64,000 nucleotides of DNA from Hansfordia pulvinata (GCA_006538405.1 BJKQ01000009.1:2118001-2182000); one strand, 5' to 3'; counted from the stretch's first letter, positions 46,842 through 58,555 are shown. Notes: generated from the sequence alone by a model not told the origin. Numbers and translations are program-made.

Positions 46842-48086
46842 GGAGTATCTGGAGTATCCACACGTAGGGCGATAGCCAATCCACTTGCCCAAGACTGCCC
46901 CCTACGAACGTGTCTCGAAGTCGTCTGCCCCGCGTTTGTGTGTGACCTGCTACGAGTCACGTCTCTACGCTGTCTGATTGAACAATGGCCACTGCCCTCG
47001 CCCAGGACGTGGCAAATGAGGGGCAATGACACCGGCAAACCGGCCGCGTCCATGGGGATGCATCTCTGCGGACACCACCTTTTTCTTTAATTCACCGGGT
47101 TGTAGATTGTGTTGTCAAACGCAGAGCAAGCGCCACTGCAAATGCGCAAACGTCGCGGGACGCAGAACCCCCGAGTTGCGCGGGTGCGATCGTTGATGGT
47201 CCGTGGGTTGGGCCTCAAAACCCACCAATGCTGCATGTACCCACCTTGCCTTCTCACCACCACCTGCACTCACTCGCACAGCGATGAGGCGTTTGCAGGG
47301 CGGGGCTGCGGCGTGGCAGGGCTGATGCGGCATGTCCGTGATGGTACATGAACCTTCAAGCGACAATGGTGGGCTCGGCAGATGACTGGACCTTTTAGGT
47401 GGGCATTCGATTCCACGAGATGCAGACGCGGCTGGATCGGGCTTGGGGGTTATGTTTCACGCCACGAATTTGGCTTCCAGGGGCCAACTCGTCAGCAGGG
47501 TTCATGTTCATGTTGACCAGGTCGCAGGGCACGCCTCTCTGCACTGGAATCTCTGCCACTGAGTCACCGGTCGTAGCCCTGGACCAGCTGCATCTTATCA
47601 TGGACGTGCGTTCGTATTCCATTAATCCACTTTCTGCGCAGCCATACTCAACTCGTAGAAGTCCGTTCGGCTTGCCAGCAAAAGCAATGCGAGGCGCAAC
47701 GGCGCAATGCGTGGCAACTCCACAGGTCGACGACGAAATGTAGAAAGGAAAAGAAAGAAAGAAAAAGGAGGGAAACCTCCAACGGTGCTTTGGGGACCTA
47801 CCGCAATACAAGTACAAGCACGTCACCACGGTCACGTCCAGCTGACCTCTCACGTGGTGGTTGATCAGTGCGAGCTGTCTTGTCGTACGTGGGGACCATC
47901 ACCCGGGACGGACACATTGGACGACACTTGCACAGGTACGGGCACTAACTTAGGTTACCTCCCTGCCGGCGATCGTCCCAATGGGTGATGCCGGCATCCC
48001 AGGTTAGAGCCAGAGCCTTACCACGATATGCTGGCTGGAGAGAAGTGCAGCCCCCGTAAACGCAGGTCCGAGTACCACACGCCGAA

Positions 48087-48101
48087 CCCCCCCCCCCCCC
48101 C
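48087..48101 (+). repeat. Poly-C tract (15 C)
   Basis: Fifteen consecutive C residues in non-coding DNA. Confidence 0.85.
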
Positions 48102-49914
48102 ACGGCATCCGATGGCTCCAGCTGCACACATGGGTCATCGCGACTCTGATGAGCTGCGCGTTGCCGGCTTCACGCTCAAACCGTCGCGGCAAGACGGCGC
48201 GCTCCCATCAATGACTCCTTACTGTCCGAGACATATTCACATGCATCCAGGTGCTGTCCTGGGATCGCCGTGTTGGCTGGCCGTCACGCCTCGAGTCCAC
48301 CCCTCGGGGCGGATTGGCAGCGGGGTACCTGCGGCGCGCCAGGCGCTGTCCTGGGAGCTCGCGCCCGTGGGCGTGAATGCCCTCGCCCATGTTGACCTAC
48401 CCACCTAACATACCTACCTACCTACCTACTTGTCACATGCCTGCGCCTGCCTGCCGGCCACCGTCGGCTCTGCTGCGATCGGCGGGGTGCGCGCTCAGCT
48501 GGAATGGCGCCGGCCGCTGTTGCGCCCTTGGGAACCCGACAATGAGGCCATCTCATGTCTCTGGCGAGCCCCCAGCCCACCGGCCTGTTGTCTGCCTAGC
48601 GTCATGGCCTCCGCCTCTGCCACGATCCGGCCCTGCTTTGCTGTCCTGGGCACGGCGGAGGTCATGAGCATGTCTCGCCGATGGACGACAGGTTCGCGGT
48701 CCGGCGTTGGCGCCGGGCGGTGCCAGCAAGCGGGTCTGCCAGGCCTCACAACTACATGTACGGGCCATCGTACCCAAGATGAGATACCAGTAATCATGTC
48801 CATCGAAACAGCCGAGAGGAGCGACGCAGAGAGATGGGTTAGCGCCCTCACACTCGACCTGGGGGCCTCAACGGAGGTCCCTGCAATCGACCGGGGGTTC
48901 GGCCCCGGCGGCTCTTGTCGCTGCCTGCCGGAAGCCGGGTCTGGAACGGGCTGTCTACTCGTACCTACTTACGTATCCCGGCTGGAAATGGATGGGGGCA
49001 CTTGTTCATATGGCCTTGGCCTCAATTGGGGACCGCCCCTGCTCATTTCTTTCGGAAGTTGTCTACGTGTATTTGCCTATGCGTGGGTGTACCTCAGCCA
49101 AGTTGCCTATCCAGTACAGCTAGGTTCCATGTCGTGGCTCTTGATGCGGTACCTTTCTGGAGTACGTCGATGGACGTTTGCCAACCCCAGGCACGTGGCG
49201 TACGGGTACATTACATGATCAGCACCTGTAATAGAATAATGGATGTACATGTAGTACATCTCTACACGAGCCGCCTACGTGGAGGCACGAGTGCCCGTGG
49301 AAGTCGGCCAATCGACCAGGTCATGTGGCTTCCTCCTCTGAAGGCCTCAATTCGGGCCCGTCTACTGCGCCTGGCTGACTGCCGGCTATGACGTGCTTGG
49401 CTTCGTTTCATTCTTCCGTTTCTCCTGTTCGCTCCCTCTTCTTCCCACACATTACGATTGAGGTTGTTGCTCAATCCAGTAGATCGCCCGCTTGTAGCCT
49501 GCTCCTGTCGCACTACCCAGGATGTGCAATTACCTTGGTAGAAGCTGATATGGATGGGCCTGGCTCAGCGCCTGTGCAGCGGGTGCCCCTTTTGCTGGTG
49601 CTGCACGTCGTATCACATCCATGCCCAAGATGCATTGCCGGGGCGGCCGACTCCAGCTGATGCGTCTTCTCTAATCCAGGTTGCCAGTCACGCACAGTTC
49701 CTGTTCGTAATTTCTCGATCCATGTACAGAATCACTCACCTCTCGTTGGAGGATACAAGCTCTAGAATCCACCAAGATGAACGCATAGCGGGCACTCTGC
49801 TCCACGTAAAGGAAAGTTCCGGTCCGTTGGAGTTGTCCCGGAGCCGCCACCCCGACAGTCTCTGCTTCAGAGAGATCCACGTGAAGCTCGGCCTTTGCTA
49901 TTATCTGAATAAGA

Positions 49915-49938
49915 GGGGGGGGGGGGGGGGGGGGGGGG
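49915..49938 (+). repeat. Poly-G tract (24 G)
   Basis: Twenty-four consecutive G residues in non-coding DNA, the longest homopolymer in the window. Confidence 0.9.
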
Positions 49939-50405
49939 CAGTGTTCCGTGCGGCAGCTAACAGGAGAGCTCCAGGCAGCTAATAGAGGGCTGTTGCCAGC
50001 TGTGCTTTGAGCATAACTATGCCCTCTGGAAAATGCCGGACGTACACGCCTTTGAATCGGTCCGGCCTGTGCCACGCCGCAAAACTTGCCTCTCAACACT
50101 TTGCATATCGCCCAAGCGGCTCTTGCCGCGCTTCGCGTGCTGCTCTTACCAAAGTTGGCCGTGCACAGTGTTGAGCTTGTGGCGAGTGCAAGAATTGCTG
50201 TTGTTTCTAAAGAAGGTTTCTGAGTGGGCGGTTCAAGTTCAGGTTTCCGTAGCCTACAAATAGCCCGCATGGCCGTTGATACTACACAACCCATCTCCAG
50301 TCCCGATTCACCGGTCTCTTCAAGATCTTTCCCCTCGTCTTGTTCCAAACAGTCACAGCCGTTCAATCCCTACTACCGATACACAGCCCGCAGCCTTTTG
50401 GCATC

Positions 50406-50881
50406 ATGAAGCTCTCCGGCACTGTCTTGTTCCTGGCCATCGCTAATGCCATGGCGTCAAGCCTTGGCGAGGTGAGTGAGCTCCAATAGGCAGATCCCAA
50501 CGGCGGAGACTGACTTGGAGCAGCGCAAGGTGATGAGTGTCAGCGAAGCACGCGAGAGGTTGTAGAAGGACGACGCCACGGCCAATACTGTGGTGGATGT
50601 GAAAGATAGCACCTTGGAAAGCTCCGACAAGGATGGACACCTCCTCGACACACTGAACGTCGATCCATCAGAGATCAGGTCCATCGCGCGCGGCGCCAGG
50701 CTTGCCTAATCCCCCCCTGGAAACCCGCGGCATGCAAATCTTCCAACGCGAGCATGTATGCCGATCTCGGGCTTGTCAGCGCAGTGGAAATCATGCATTC
50801 TGCCAGGGACTATCCACCGGATGCAAAACCTGCCAGGACATCGACATGAAAAGTTTCACAGCTTACATGTGTCAGGAATGA
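50406..50881 (+). pseudogene. Broken gene for a small secreted Cys-rich protein
   Basis: Exon 1 (50406-50471) encodes a signal peptide (MKLSGTVLFLAIANAMASS) and is followed by a 52-nt GT-AG intron with a CTGAC branch point. Exon 2 starts at 50524, but an in-frame TAG occurs at 50563-50565 after KVMSVSEARERL. Beyond it the same frame continues with a propeptide-like acidic stretch to about 50708. After a frame change, a Cys-rich tail (Cys pattern C-x4-C-x8-C-x6-C-x2-C, then a last Cys) runs to the stop at 50879-50881. This is the layout of fungal secreted effector-like proteins. The stop could arise from CAG by a C-to-T change at a CpA site, the RIP or deamination direction. The frame change could be real or a sequencing error, but the TAG is not a homopolymer artefact. 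It is probably non-functional unless the TAG is read through. Confidence 0.6.
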
Positions 50882-51541
50882 GAAGCCTTGGCGTGACGAA
50901 GTAACTCAACTTGTCGAACCATGATCAAGGTAATTCTCTAGATCCCGGATCTTAAACAAGGCGTATATTAGGTAGACGCCAACTGATAGAAATAAAAACA
51001 GTCCCGTTTTTTGCTCAAATCTATTGAGCTGCCGGATATGTGACCCGTGCTCGGTTGTCTCCGGGAACGCCCATCATCAAGTGTCCGAACATAGTCGCCC
51101 CCTTGACGACTCGGACGCCATCATCATGGCATCGACACTGCATAGGTAGCAAGCATGCTTTCCTCTAATTCCAACAATCCCGAACCGAGACGCTCGCTGC
51201 CATGGCACTTCTCTGACCCGCGCTGAAATCGAAGGGCCACGGAAACCAGTCCCGAGGAGTCGCAACCCATCACATCACCTGTGATACTGCGGACTAATCA
51301 CGAAGACTGCGAGAGCCTCAAACCTCTTCGACTTGACATCGGGGTCCGCGTTGGCCACAGGCAAGATACAACGACAAGCCCTACTGGGATCCAGGTGGCT
51401 GTGGGGTTCCGACTTTACCGTCTTCTCAAGTTGCTGTCTACTTACAGACACGGTAGACCAGACAGTGTGAGCAGCCCCTGCCATTGCCAGCCTCTCGATA
51501 GCCTCGCGATAGCCTCGCGTGCCCCTGCTCCGCCGGCCACC
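50882..51541. other. Intergenic spacer, no gene seen
   Basis: Short frames only; it presumably holds the 3' regions of the two flanking secreted-protein loci. Confidence 0.55.
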
Positions 51542-52235
51542 TCAGCCCAAGATGCACGACGGCTTCGCGGCGTCGATGCAATCGCGCACAAACTCGCGCA
51601 CCCTGCCGCTGGGCTTGCACTGCCCGCTGCTCGACACGACCATCTTCAGCCCCGGGCGGAGGAACGCCGCCTGGGGCCCTTCCTCGAGCCGCGTGAGCCC
51701 GAGCTCCGCGCGCAGCCCTTGCAGGATCTCGTCGCTGTTGTCCTGCCAGTCCCCGCCCGGACCTGCCCCTTGGCCTCGAGCCCGTAGTCCCGCGGCCGGA
51801 TGACGAGGACCTTGAGGTCGGTCGCGACCAGCTTCCCCGCCCCGTCGCCGCCGGCCTCCCGCATGCCGTTGCGCCGCATCTCCCGCGTCCTCGCCTCCCG
51901 GCTCGCCGCGAACCAGGCGCTCTCGGCGGCGCCGCTCCCGGCCGGCTGGCTGGTCGAGTCGTCCGCCTGCCACACCTGCACGAGCGCCATGGGGGCTCCG
52001 CCCGGCACCGTCGCCCAGATGGCCACCGCGAACTCGCCCGCCATGATCCCCTTCGTCGTCAGCGCCTCGTGCATGTAGTAAGGGCCGGCCTCCGCCGTGG
52101 CCGTCTCCCACAGCTGCACGTCCACCCTCCGCCCGGCCAGCGGCGCCGCCGGGTGCCCTCGGACGGGCCGCCCCACGCCGACGCAGTCGCCAGCCCTATG
52201 GCCGACAGGAGGGCCAGCTGCCGCAGGAAGCGCAT
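51542..52235 (-). CDS. Predicted secreted protein, family not recognised
   Basis: About 231 aa if two frame breaks are sequencing errors. A signal peptide is evident (MRFLRQLALLSAIGLATASA). The mature part includes RRVDVQLWETATAEAGPYYM, GEFAVAIWATVPGGAPMALV and LKVLVIRPRDYGLEAKG, and ends VREFVRDCIDAAKPSCILG with two Cys near the C-terminus. The reading frame changes at the C3 run 52156-52158 and again at the C4 run 51766-51769 (plus strand). Each needs one extra G on the coding strand, after which the sequence is continuous from start to stop. The composition is very GC-rich and no intron is needed. It lies beside the broken Cys-rich secreted gene, so this may be a small secreted-protein locus. 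The function is unknown. Confidence 0.6.
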
Positions 52236-54119
52236 GGCGGGCGGTTTCGAATCGGCAATTCAGAAGCGTGGGTTCGGAAGGGCGTGGGTGGGGGGGTCTT
52301 CTTCTTCTTCTTCTCGGAGAAGTAATGCAGGGGACGTGCAAAATATGGCAGCGCCCTGGCCCACAAAGCTCTCACAACTCCTGTCCAAGAACCAACCTCG
52401 AATCCCTCCACCGGCGAGAGCGAGGGCTGGGGCTTTTATCAGTCCGACCCACGCAATCTTCTCAAAACCAACAGACCCTGCGCAACGCCACCTCTACCAG
52501 GTCCATCCCCACGTATCATGGCGACTGCGCCTTCTCCGCAAGCTGCCTGCTCGTACCTCCTACTCAGGCTAAAAACAACATTGAAGTGAAAAGCTCGGTG
52601 GCGACAACTTCTTTTTCGCAGGCAATTAGGCTTACCGAGCGACCCATTCTGGGCCACTCTCTGGCACTTGCGAACGAAACAGAGTTACGAGATCTATCTC
52701 CTCTTTCGGGGTCTGGGGCAAACTGCCAGAATCAACCATAAACTTGCATTTGAAACCAATCAGTGTAAAAAAATGCTGACCCGCCAGCCACCACCGTGCA
52801 GCTCACGGGGGAGGAATGGCCTCCCGAGGCGGGGTTTCCGAAAACCCCATCGTGGACGAGATCCGTGCCGTGGGCGTGGCCGCTGCCAGGAAGAGAGAGA
52901 GAGAGTGTGTGTCAGAGAGCGAGAGGAAAGGGCGTTGAGCGTCTCGACTGTTTACTTGATTGGCAGGTCTTCAAGGGAGAATGCAACCTACAGCGTGGGT
53001 GGCTGGTGCGTTTGCCGCCACTCTCGCCGCTCTTCCCCGTTAGTCTCAGCGAGGGCGACCCATTCGCCGTCCCGCACGTTTGCCGCCTCTCTCCCAACGG
53101 CGTGGAAAGTCTCTCATTGGCATCTTACTCACCTTTCGCTTATCGCGCTTTAGTCTGCGCACAGTCCCTGTAATAAGAGCCACGCTTTTTGGATCTTCGC
53201 CTCTGATGCTGAGACGCGTGGCGATTACCTTGGTGTACGCTTGGGACTTGGAAGAGGCAGGGGTAAAAGATAGGCGTGTAGTAGTGATGAAGAAGAAGGG
53301 AAAGAATCCACAGTCGGGCCAATGCCCCCAATTACAACCAAGTACCATCATTGCACAGCCGCACCCATCCAGACTCTGGCCTTGCGTGGGGAGAGGACAG
53401 AGGTCGGTGAGCCAGCGCCACCAGGCCCGTCGCCCGGTATCTCTCGTCGATGAGCAGTGCAGGTGATGCTGGAGAGGTATAGCAGTCAGACGGTCGAGTT
53501 GATGGATTGTGTGAAGCGATGGCAGCTCCACATGGCATAGTCCTGCGCACGAGTACTGTGACAAGCCGAAGGCGCAGGATATTGATGCATCCCGCAGACG
53601 GTTATTGGAACCCCCCCTCGCATCACGCCATGCGATGGCCATGACCCAAACGTAATAACGACAGTCCACCATACACACGGCTGCCAAATAAATCAAGTGG
53701 CATACCCGCTTTGCTAAAAATCGACAACTGGACGCAGATGCTGCACATGCGCTGAGAATGTGGATAGAAGCCGAGTGGTTCCACGTCGGTGCTCGGCTTG
53801 CCCTACGGCATTCACGAGTCGTGCTTGATCAGGCGTGGTTCACGAAGCGGCGTTCCGGGCGTGCCCCATTGGGACTTCTCGGCTATTTCCCTTCGTTCTC
53901 CATTGCGGGCAGCAACGTTGAGGTGGCCTGTGCAATCGACAGACCTTGGTACTCGCCATTGGCAGGAATAATACTCCCTGAACGTGCAATCGTCTATTAA
54001 GGGGTATCGTGATCTGCGTTATCGGCTTCTGCATGCATCCACCCTCTATATACTACCGTCATCTTACATGTCTTAGGAATCTCTAATCGTTGAACCCTTT
54101 TCGATCAGGACGCTTCCTC
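52236..54119. other. Intergenic region, no gene seen
   Basis: About 1.9 kb between two minus-strand genes. It contains a (TCT)n tract near 52290-52309 and an AG-rich run near 52893. The downstream part (53700-54100) is AT-richer and probably contains the 3' UTR of the cysteine synthase gene. Confidence 0.5.
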
Positions 54120-55471
54120 TCACTGTGGCTTTTCCAGGCCAAGAATCCTAAAGAGGTCTTGGCCCTCTGCGTCCTCTTCTTCGAGTCCCATTTCCTTGAT
54201 ACGCTTCCAGAACTTGCTGAGATGGCGCGTTCCCGGGTCGCAAAGAATCGTAACGACGGTAGATCCTTTGGGGAGCCGATTAGCAGCAGTAGCGACGGCC
54301 GCGACGCAGTTGACAGCAGAGCTACTGCCAACAAAGAAACCGTCACGCTCAGCGAGCCACCGAGCCATAGCGCAAGCCTGAGTGTCGGTGACGCGCACGG
54401 CGTCGTCGATGAGATCGCGCCCAGCTTCAAGGTTCGCAGTGATACGGTTGATGCCGACCCCCTCGACAATGCTGTCGACCTGGGAGCGCCGGCGGGTGCC
54501 CTCGCGCTCGGTGGGGGACCACATGACGCCGTGGCGGATTTTGTGGTAGAGGCCGCTGCCTTGAGGATCGGCGAGCACTATCAGAGGGCGGAGGCCCGCG
54601 TCATCTTTGAGGTAACGGGCAATTCCCGATATGGTGCCGCCGGTGCCAGCACCTGCCACCAGTGCGTCCAGGGTCAGGGGCGGGTCGTGTGAGGCAAGCT
54701 GACGGTGAATCTCGGGGCCCGTGGTGGCTCGGTGGGCACGGTAGTTGGCGGTCGACTCGAACTGATCAGCAAAGAAGCCGCGACTGGGACGGCCGGGGTC
54801 ATCAGTGTGCTCCTGGGCACGGCGACGCGCAAGATTGACAAAGTGTTCAGGCGAAGTAATGGGCTGGACGGGGACACGCTCGACGGTGGCGCCAAGATGA
54901 CGGAGCAGGTCCGACTTTTCGTGGGCTTGGTCGTCGGGCATGCATATGTGGGCACAATAGCCCTGAGCGCGGGCGAGAGCGGCGAGCGAGATACCAGTGC
55001 TTCCGACGGTGCCCTCGTAGATGGTGTCGCCACGGTGCGGGACGAGAAGGCCACGCTGCTCGGCGTCGCGAATGATGGACAGGGCCACGCGGTCCTTGGG
55101 GCTGTTGCCAGCACCATTGAGAAATTCGGCCTTGGCGAGGATGGTGCAGCCGGTTGCCTCGGACAGGCTTGGGATACGAACGAGGAGCGTGTTTCCGATG
55201 CAACCCTCGACGCCGTCGACGACGGAGGCGCCGCGGTCGGGGGAGGGTCGGCGGTCGCGGTGGCCGCGGCCGCCGCGGTGTGGTCCTCCAGGCCCACAGG
55301 CCCCCAGAAGAGGCTGGAGCGACGAGACTTGTTGCTCTTGTGGCGTTGCTGATAGCTGGACTCAAGGTCGGGATAAAGGTCCTTGAGACCGAGGGTTACA
55401 AGGGCGCCGGCGACAAAGGCGGTGACAAGCGCAGCCGACCCGTAGGCCTTCGGGTGGTCGCTGAGAGACAT
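54120..55471 (-). CDS. Cysteine synthase-like PLP enzyme with an N-terminal membrane/mitochondrial segment
   Basis: About 450 aa, fold type II PLP enzyme that makes cysteine from O-acetylserine and sulfide or a related beta-replacement; resembles fungal cysteine synthase 2 and yeast Mcy1 (YGR012W), which is mitochondrial. Residues 8-36 include a hydrophobic segment (SAALVTAFVAGALVTLGL). The catalytic core begins GVEGCIGNTLLVRIPSLSEA. The PLP-binding lysine is in NSPKDRVAL, the substrate loop is GTVGSTGIS, and the phosphate-binding glycine loop is GAGTGGTISG. The C-terminal FVGSSSAVN carries the Ser that contacts the pyridine nitrogen. One base is missing in the G5 run at 55239-55243 (plus strand), between the N-terminal segment and the core; adding one base joins them. 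No intron is needed. The C-terminus LGLEKPQ is intact. Confidence 0.87.
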
Positions 55472-56113
55472 GGCAGGGGCGGGGTGTGGTGTGTATGATC
55501 AGCTCATCTCGGCCCCAAGACGAAGGCGTTGAGCCCACCCAAGTTGAGGGCGAAGATGAGGGTCGGGGGTCCGGAGGCAGAGCAAGAAACCGCGTGCCTA
55601 CACACTCGAAGCGAAACGAGGATGACGAGATTGGGGGAGGGGGGTTCAATCCATCGTCCTGTCCAAGGTCACAAGGCAAGATCGGAACGAGAATGGCAGA
55701 ATGAGTGCCTTACGTAAGGTTGAGGTACTCGTAGGTGCATTGGCGCGGGCTGTTCCTGCATCACGAATCTGGAGGAAAGCAGGGGACTTTGAGCTAGGTA
55801 TCCGCACGCTAGTTCGGGGCGTGGCTATACACGCATTCAGGTACCTGCACTCGCCCCGGCGCGGAAGAAAGACGGGGAGCTTGGGCCACTGCCCGGGCTT
55901 GTTGACTTCAATTTTCCCATCAACCGCCAGCCCATCTCCGGCCCGGTGACTTGACCGTCTTCACCTCAGCCTCCATGCTCGCCTGCACGTCGGCGCCGAC
56001 GCCTGTGCTCGCACACCAATAAGGCCCATCTCGCCCTCGGCCCGGGCCTAGTCCGCTCGCCTGCTTACATCACGCCACAACGCTGCCGCACACCTTTGGT
56101 CCACGCTGCCACA
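55472..56113. promoter_or_regulatory. Divergent promoter between cysteine synthase and methyltransferase genes
   Basis: About 640 bp that must contain both promoters. A TGCCTTACGTAAGGTTGAGG palindrome-containing stretch and TACTCGTA lie at about 55704-55734. No TATA box is obvious. Binding roles are inference. Confidence 0.5.
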
Positions 56114-57753
56114 ATGGACTCGCCCATCGTCACCAGGCTGTTCCGCCAGCTGTTCCGCCATCCAGCCCGCGCGTGCCAATCGCGTCGCAACCTAGCCACC
56201 TTGTCTTCCTTCATCCGTCACAGCCATGGCCAAGCCGAGCGCCACCGTCGCAATCACCACCAGAGGCGTCTCATGTCCTCCCCCCGCGACTCCCGCCGGG
56301 GCGGCGCCCAGCCCGCCCAGCTTCAGGACAAGGAGGCCCATTGGCAGCAGCGCACCGACATGTTCCGCCTTGACAAGACTGAGGAGTACCAGTCCTATCC
56401 GCTCGTCACCGCCGAAGAGCTGCGGTCCCACCGTCAACGGCCCCGTCGCGTCAAGATGCTCATGCGGGACTTTGTCGACGACTCCTTGTACAACCCTCAC
56501 TACGGCTACTTTTCCAAGCAGGTCGTCATCTTTTCTCCCGGCGAACCCTTCGACTTCCCCTCACTCCCTGATGAGCCCGCCTTCCACCGCCAGCTTGGCC
56601 AGCGCTACACCGAGTTTGAGGACAACCTCGATCTCGTCAACTACGATCGCACCCGCCAGCTATGGCACACTCCGACTGAGATGTTCCGCCCCTTCTACGG
56701 CGAGGCCATTGCCCGCTACCTCATGGCCAACTACGTCATGTCCACCTACCCTTACCATGACCTCGTGATCTACGAAATGGGTGCTGGCCGCGGAACTCTC
56801 ATGCTCAACATTCTCGACTACATCCGTCGTGTCGAGCCTGCTCTCTACGCGCGTACCCAATACCGCATCATTGAAATCTCAGGCGCCCTGGCTCGCCTCC
56901 AGGCTGATCAGCTTCTCGCCACCGCTGCTTCGCGTGGTCATGCCGACAAGGTCGAGATCGTCAACCGTTCCATTTTCGACTGGCGCGAGCCTGTTCCCGA
57001 GCCCTGCTTCTTTCTTGCTATGGAGGTTTGGGATAACTTTGCCCACGATAGCTTGCGCTATGACCTACGTACAGAAGAACCTCTCCAGGGAGTCGTCCTC
57101 ATCGATGCTGAAGGCGATTTTCACGAGTTCTACGAACCCAGCCTCGATCCCGTCGCAGCCCGTTACCTTCGCGTCCGAGAAGCTGCCACTGCCGGACGCT
57201 ACCCTCTGCCTCACCCGCTGAACTCCACGTCCAACTCTCCCTTTTCCGTCTCTCGTGCTTCCCGTTGGCTTCGCTCTCATATGCCGCTCGCCCCCAACCT
57301 CAGCGATCCCGAATATATCCCCACTCGCCTGATGCAATTCTTCGACATCCTCGAACGCTATTTCCCCGCCCATCGCCTCTTGACCAGCGACTTCCATACG
57401 CTCCCGGACGCTGTTAGAGGTCTCAATAGTCCCGTGGTCCAGACTCGGTTCGAGAGACGCATGGTCCCCGTCACAACCCCTCTGGTAAGCTTGTCCGGGT
57501 CTTCTCGGATTTCATCATGGTGTCTAACAACTTCTTATCACAGGTCCATCAAGGGTATTTCGACATTCTCTTCCCTACCGACTTTGGCGTCAACGAAGCC
57601 ATTTATCGCGCCATTACTGGTCGGCTCAGTCGTGTTGTACCCCACGAATCTTTCATGCAATCATGGGCCTATCTAGAGGACACCCGAGTGCGCTCGGGCG
57701 AGAACCCTTTGTTGACCTGGTACCGCAATGCCAGTGTGATGATGACAGTCTAG
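56114..57753 (+). CDS. NDUFAF7-like mitochondrial SAM-dependent methyltransferase
   Basis: Predicted 526-aa protein of the MidA/NDUFAF7 (DUF185) family; the human member methylates an arginine of complex I subunit NDUFS2 during complex I assembly. Exons are 56114-57484 and 57544-57753 with a 59-nt intron (TCTAAC branch point). The N-terminus is Arg-rich and without acidic residues (LFRQLFRHPARACQSRRNLA), fitting a mitochondrial presequence. MLMRDFVDDSLYNPHYGYFS marks the start of the family domain. The SAM-binding motif is VIYEMGAGRGTLMLNIL, followed by YRIIEISGALARLQADQL and FFLAMEVWDNFAHD (usual family motif NExxDxxP-like position). The C-terminus after the intron (QGYFDILFPTDFGVNEAIYR) matches the family. 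The ATG at 56114 is in good context (acaATGg). No frame break is seen. Confidence 0.88.
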
Positions 57754-58555
57754 GGAGTCCAGATATGGTCAATGTCTCATTTCCAGCATGCCGCATCTGA
57801 ACTAGAAACGTCCGGAGAGGGAGCTCCAAAAACAGGCGGCATAGATATCTATAGATATTGCCAAGACCTTGCATTTGAATAAAACAATCTTTTGACCAAT
57901 TCATGCCCGCCGGCTACAAGCATCGAACTAGTCATCCGAAGTAGAAAGATCGCAACAGGACATCATAAACATAGGTATACCTGAGTTGCAGCGAGTCGCT
58001 GATAGGTATGCACTTGAACAGTACGTCTTGGATGTTAAACACCACGTTCTAGTGCAGTCAACGTAAGAGGCGCCGTAAACAGTACGTCAAGCGTTACCAT
58101 TCACCTCGATTCAGGCATATTATCCTATAACACTTACAGCCAGTCGGCTAGTAAGGATTTGATATGATAGCACGTGACGAGATCTTTTTGGAGGCAAATA
58201 AACCCAAATATTAGCTTTGGAGATGAAATCCGGTTTACAGGTGATAACAGCATAGATCAGTCCCAGGCAAGAAGCTCTTTCTGCCAGACTATTCTTGTCT
58301 TGCTGCGCAGTACATAGATGGGTCTTTAGCTGATGCAACATCGTGTGCCAGCGCTTCTGGGCATCAATTGACGCAATGAGCAGAAACTGAAACACTTTAT
58401 GGTCGCCATCTCCCGAAGCAGAAATGTTCTTGTAGCTAACTGTGCGCCCTGTGAGTCCTGACCCGGCCATGGATCTTCTCTAGGGCCCCAAGCCCATGCA
58501 GACCCCAAAGATCTGGTTTTCCTTTTTCTCGTTTGTCAACTTGAACCGGATCCTA
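57754..58555. other. Convergent 3' spacer
   Basis: About 800 bp of moderately AT-rich DNA between the stops of the methyltransferase gene (plus) and the alanyl-tRNA synthetase gene (minus). It presumably contains both 3' UTRs. No gene seen. Confidence 0.6.

Larger units (their letters stand above)
45144..50405. other. 5.3-kb gene-poor region
   Basis: No gene could be supported on either strand; open frames are short, mutually overlapping and without domains. It holds the perfect 16-bp palindrome at 46826-46841, further TACTCGTA copies (about 45630, 45715 and 48957), TACCTACC and CCTTACCT runs near 46085, 46240, 46350 and 48410, C15 at 48087-48101 and G24 at 49915-49938. Confidence 0.5.
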
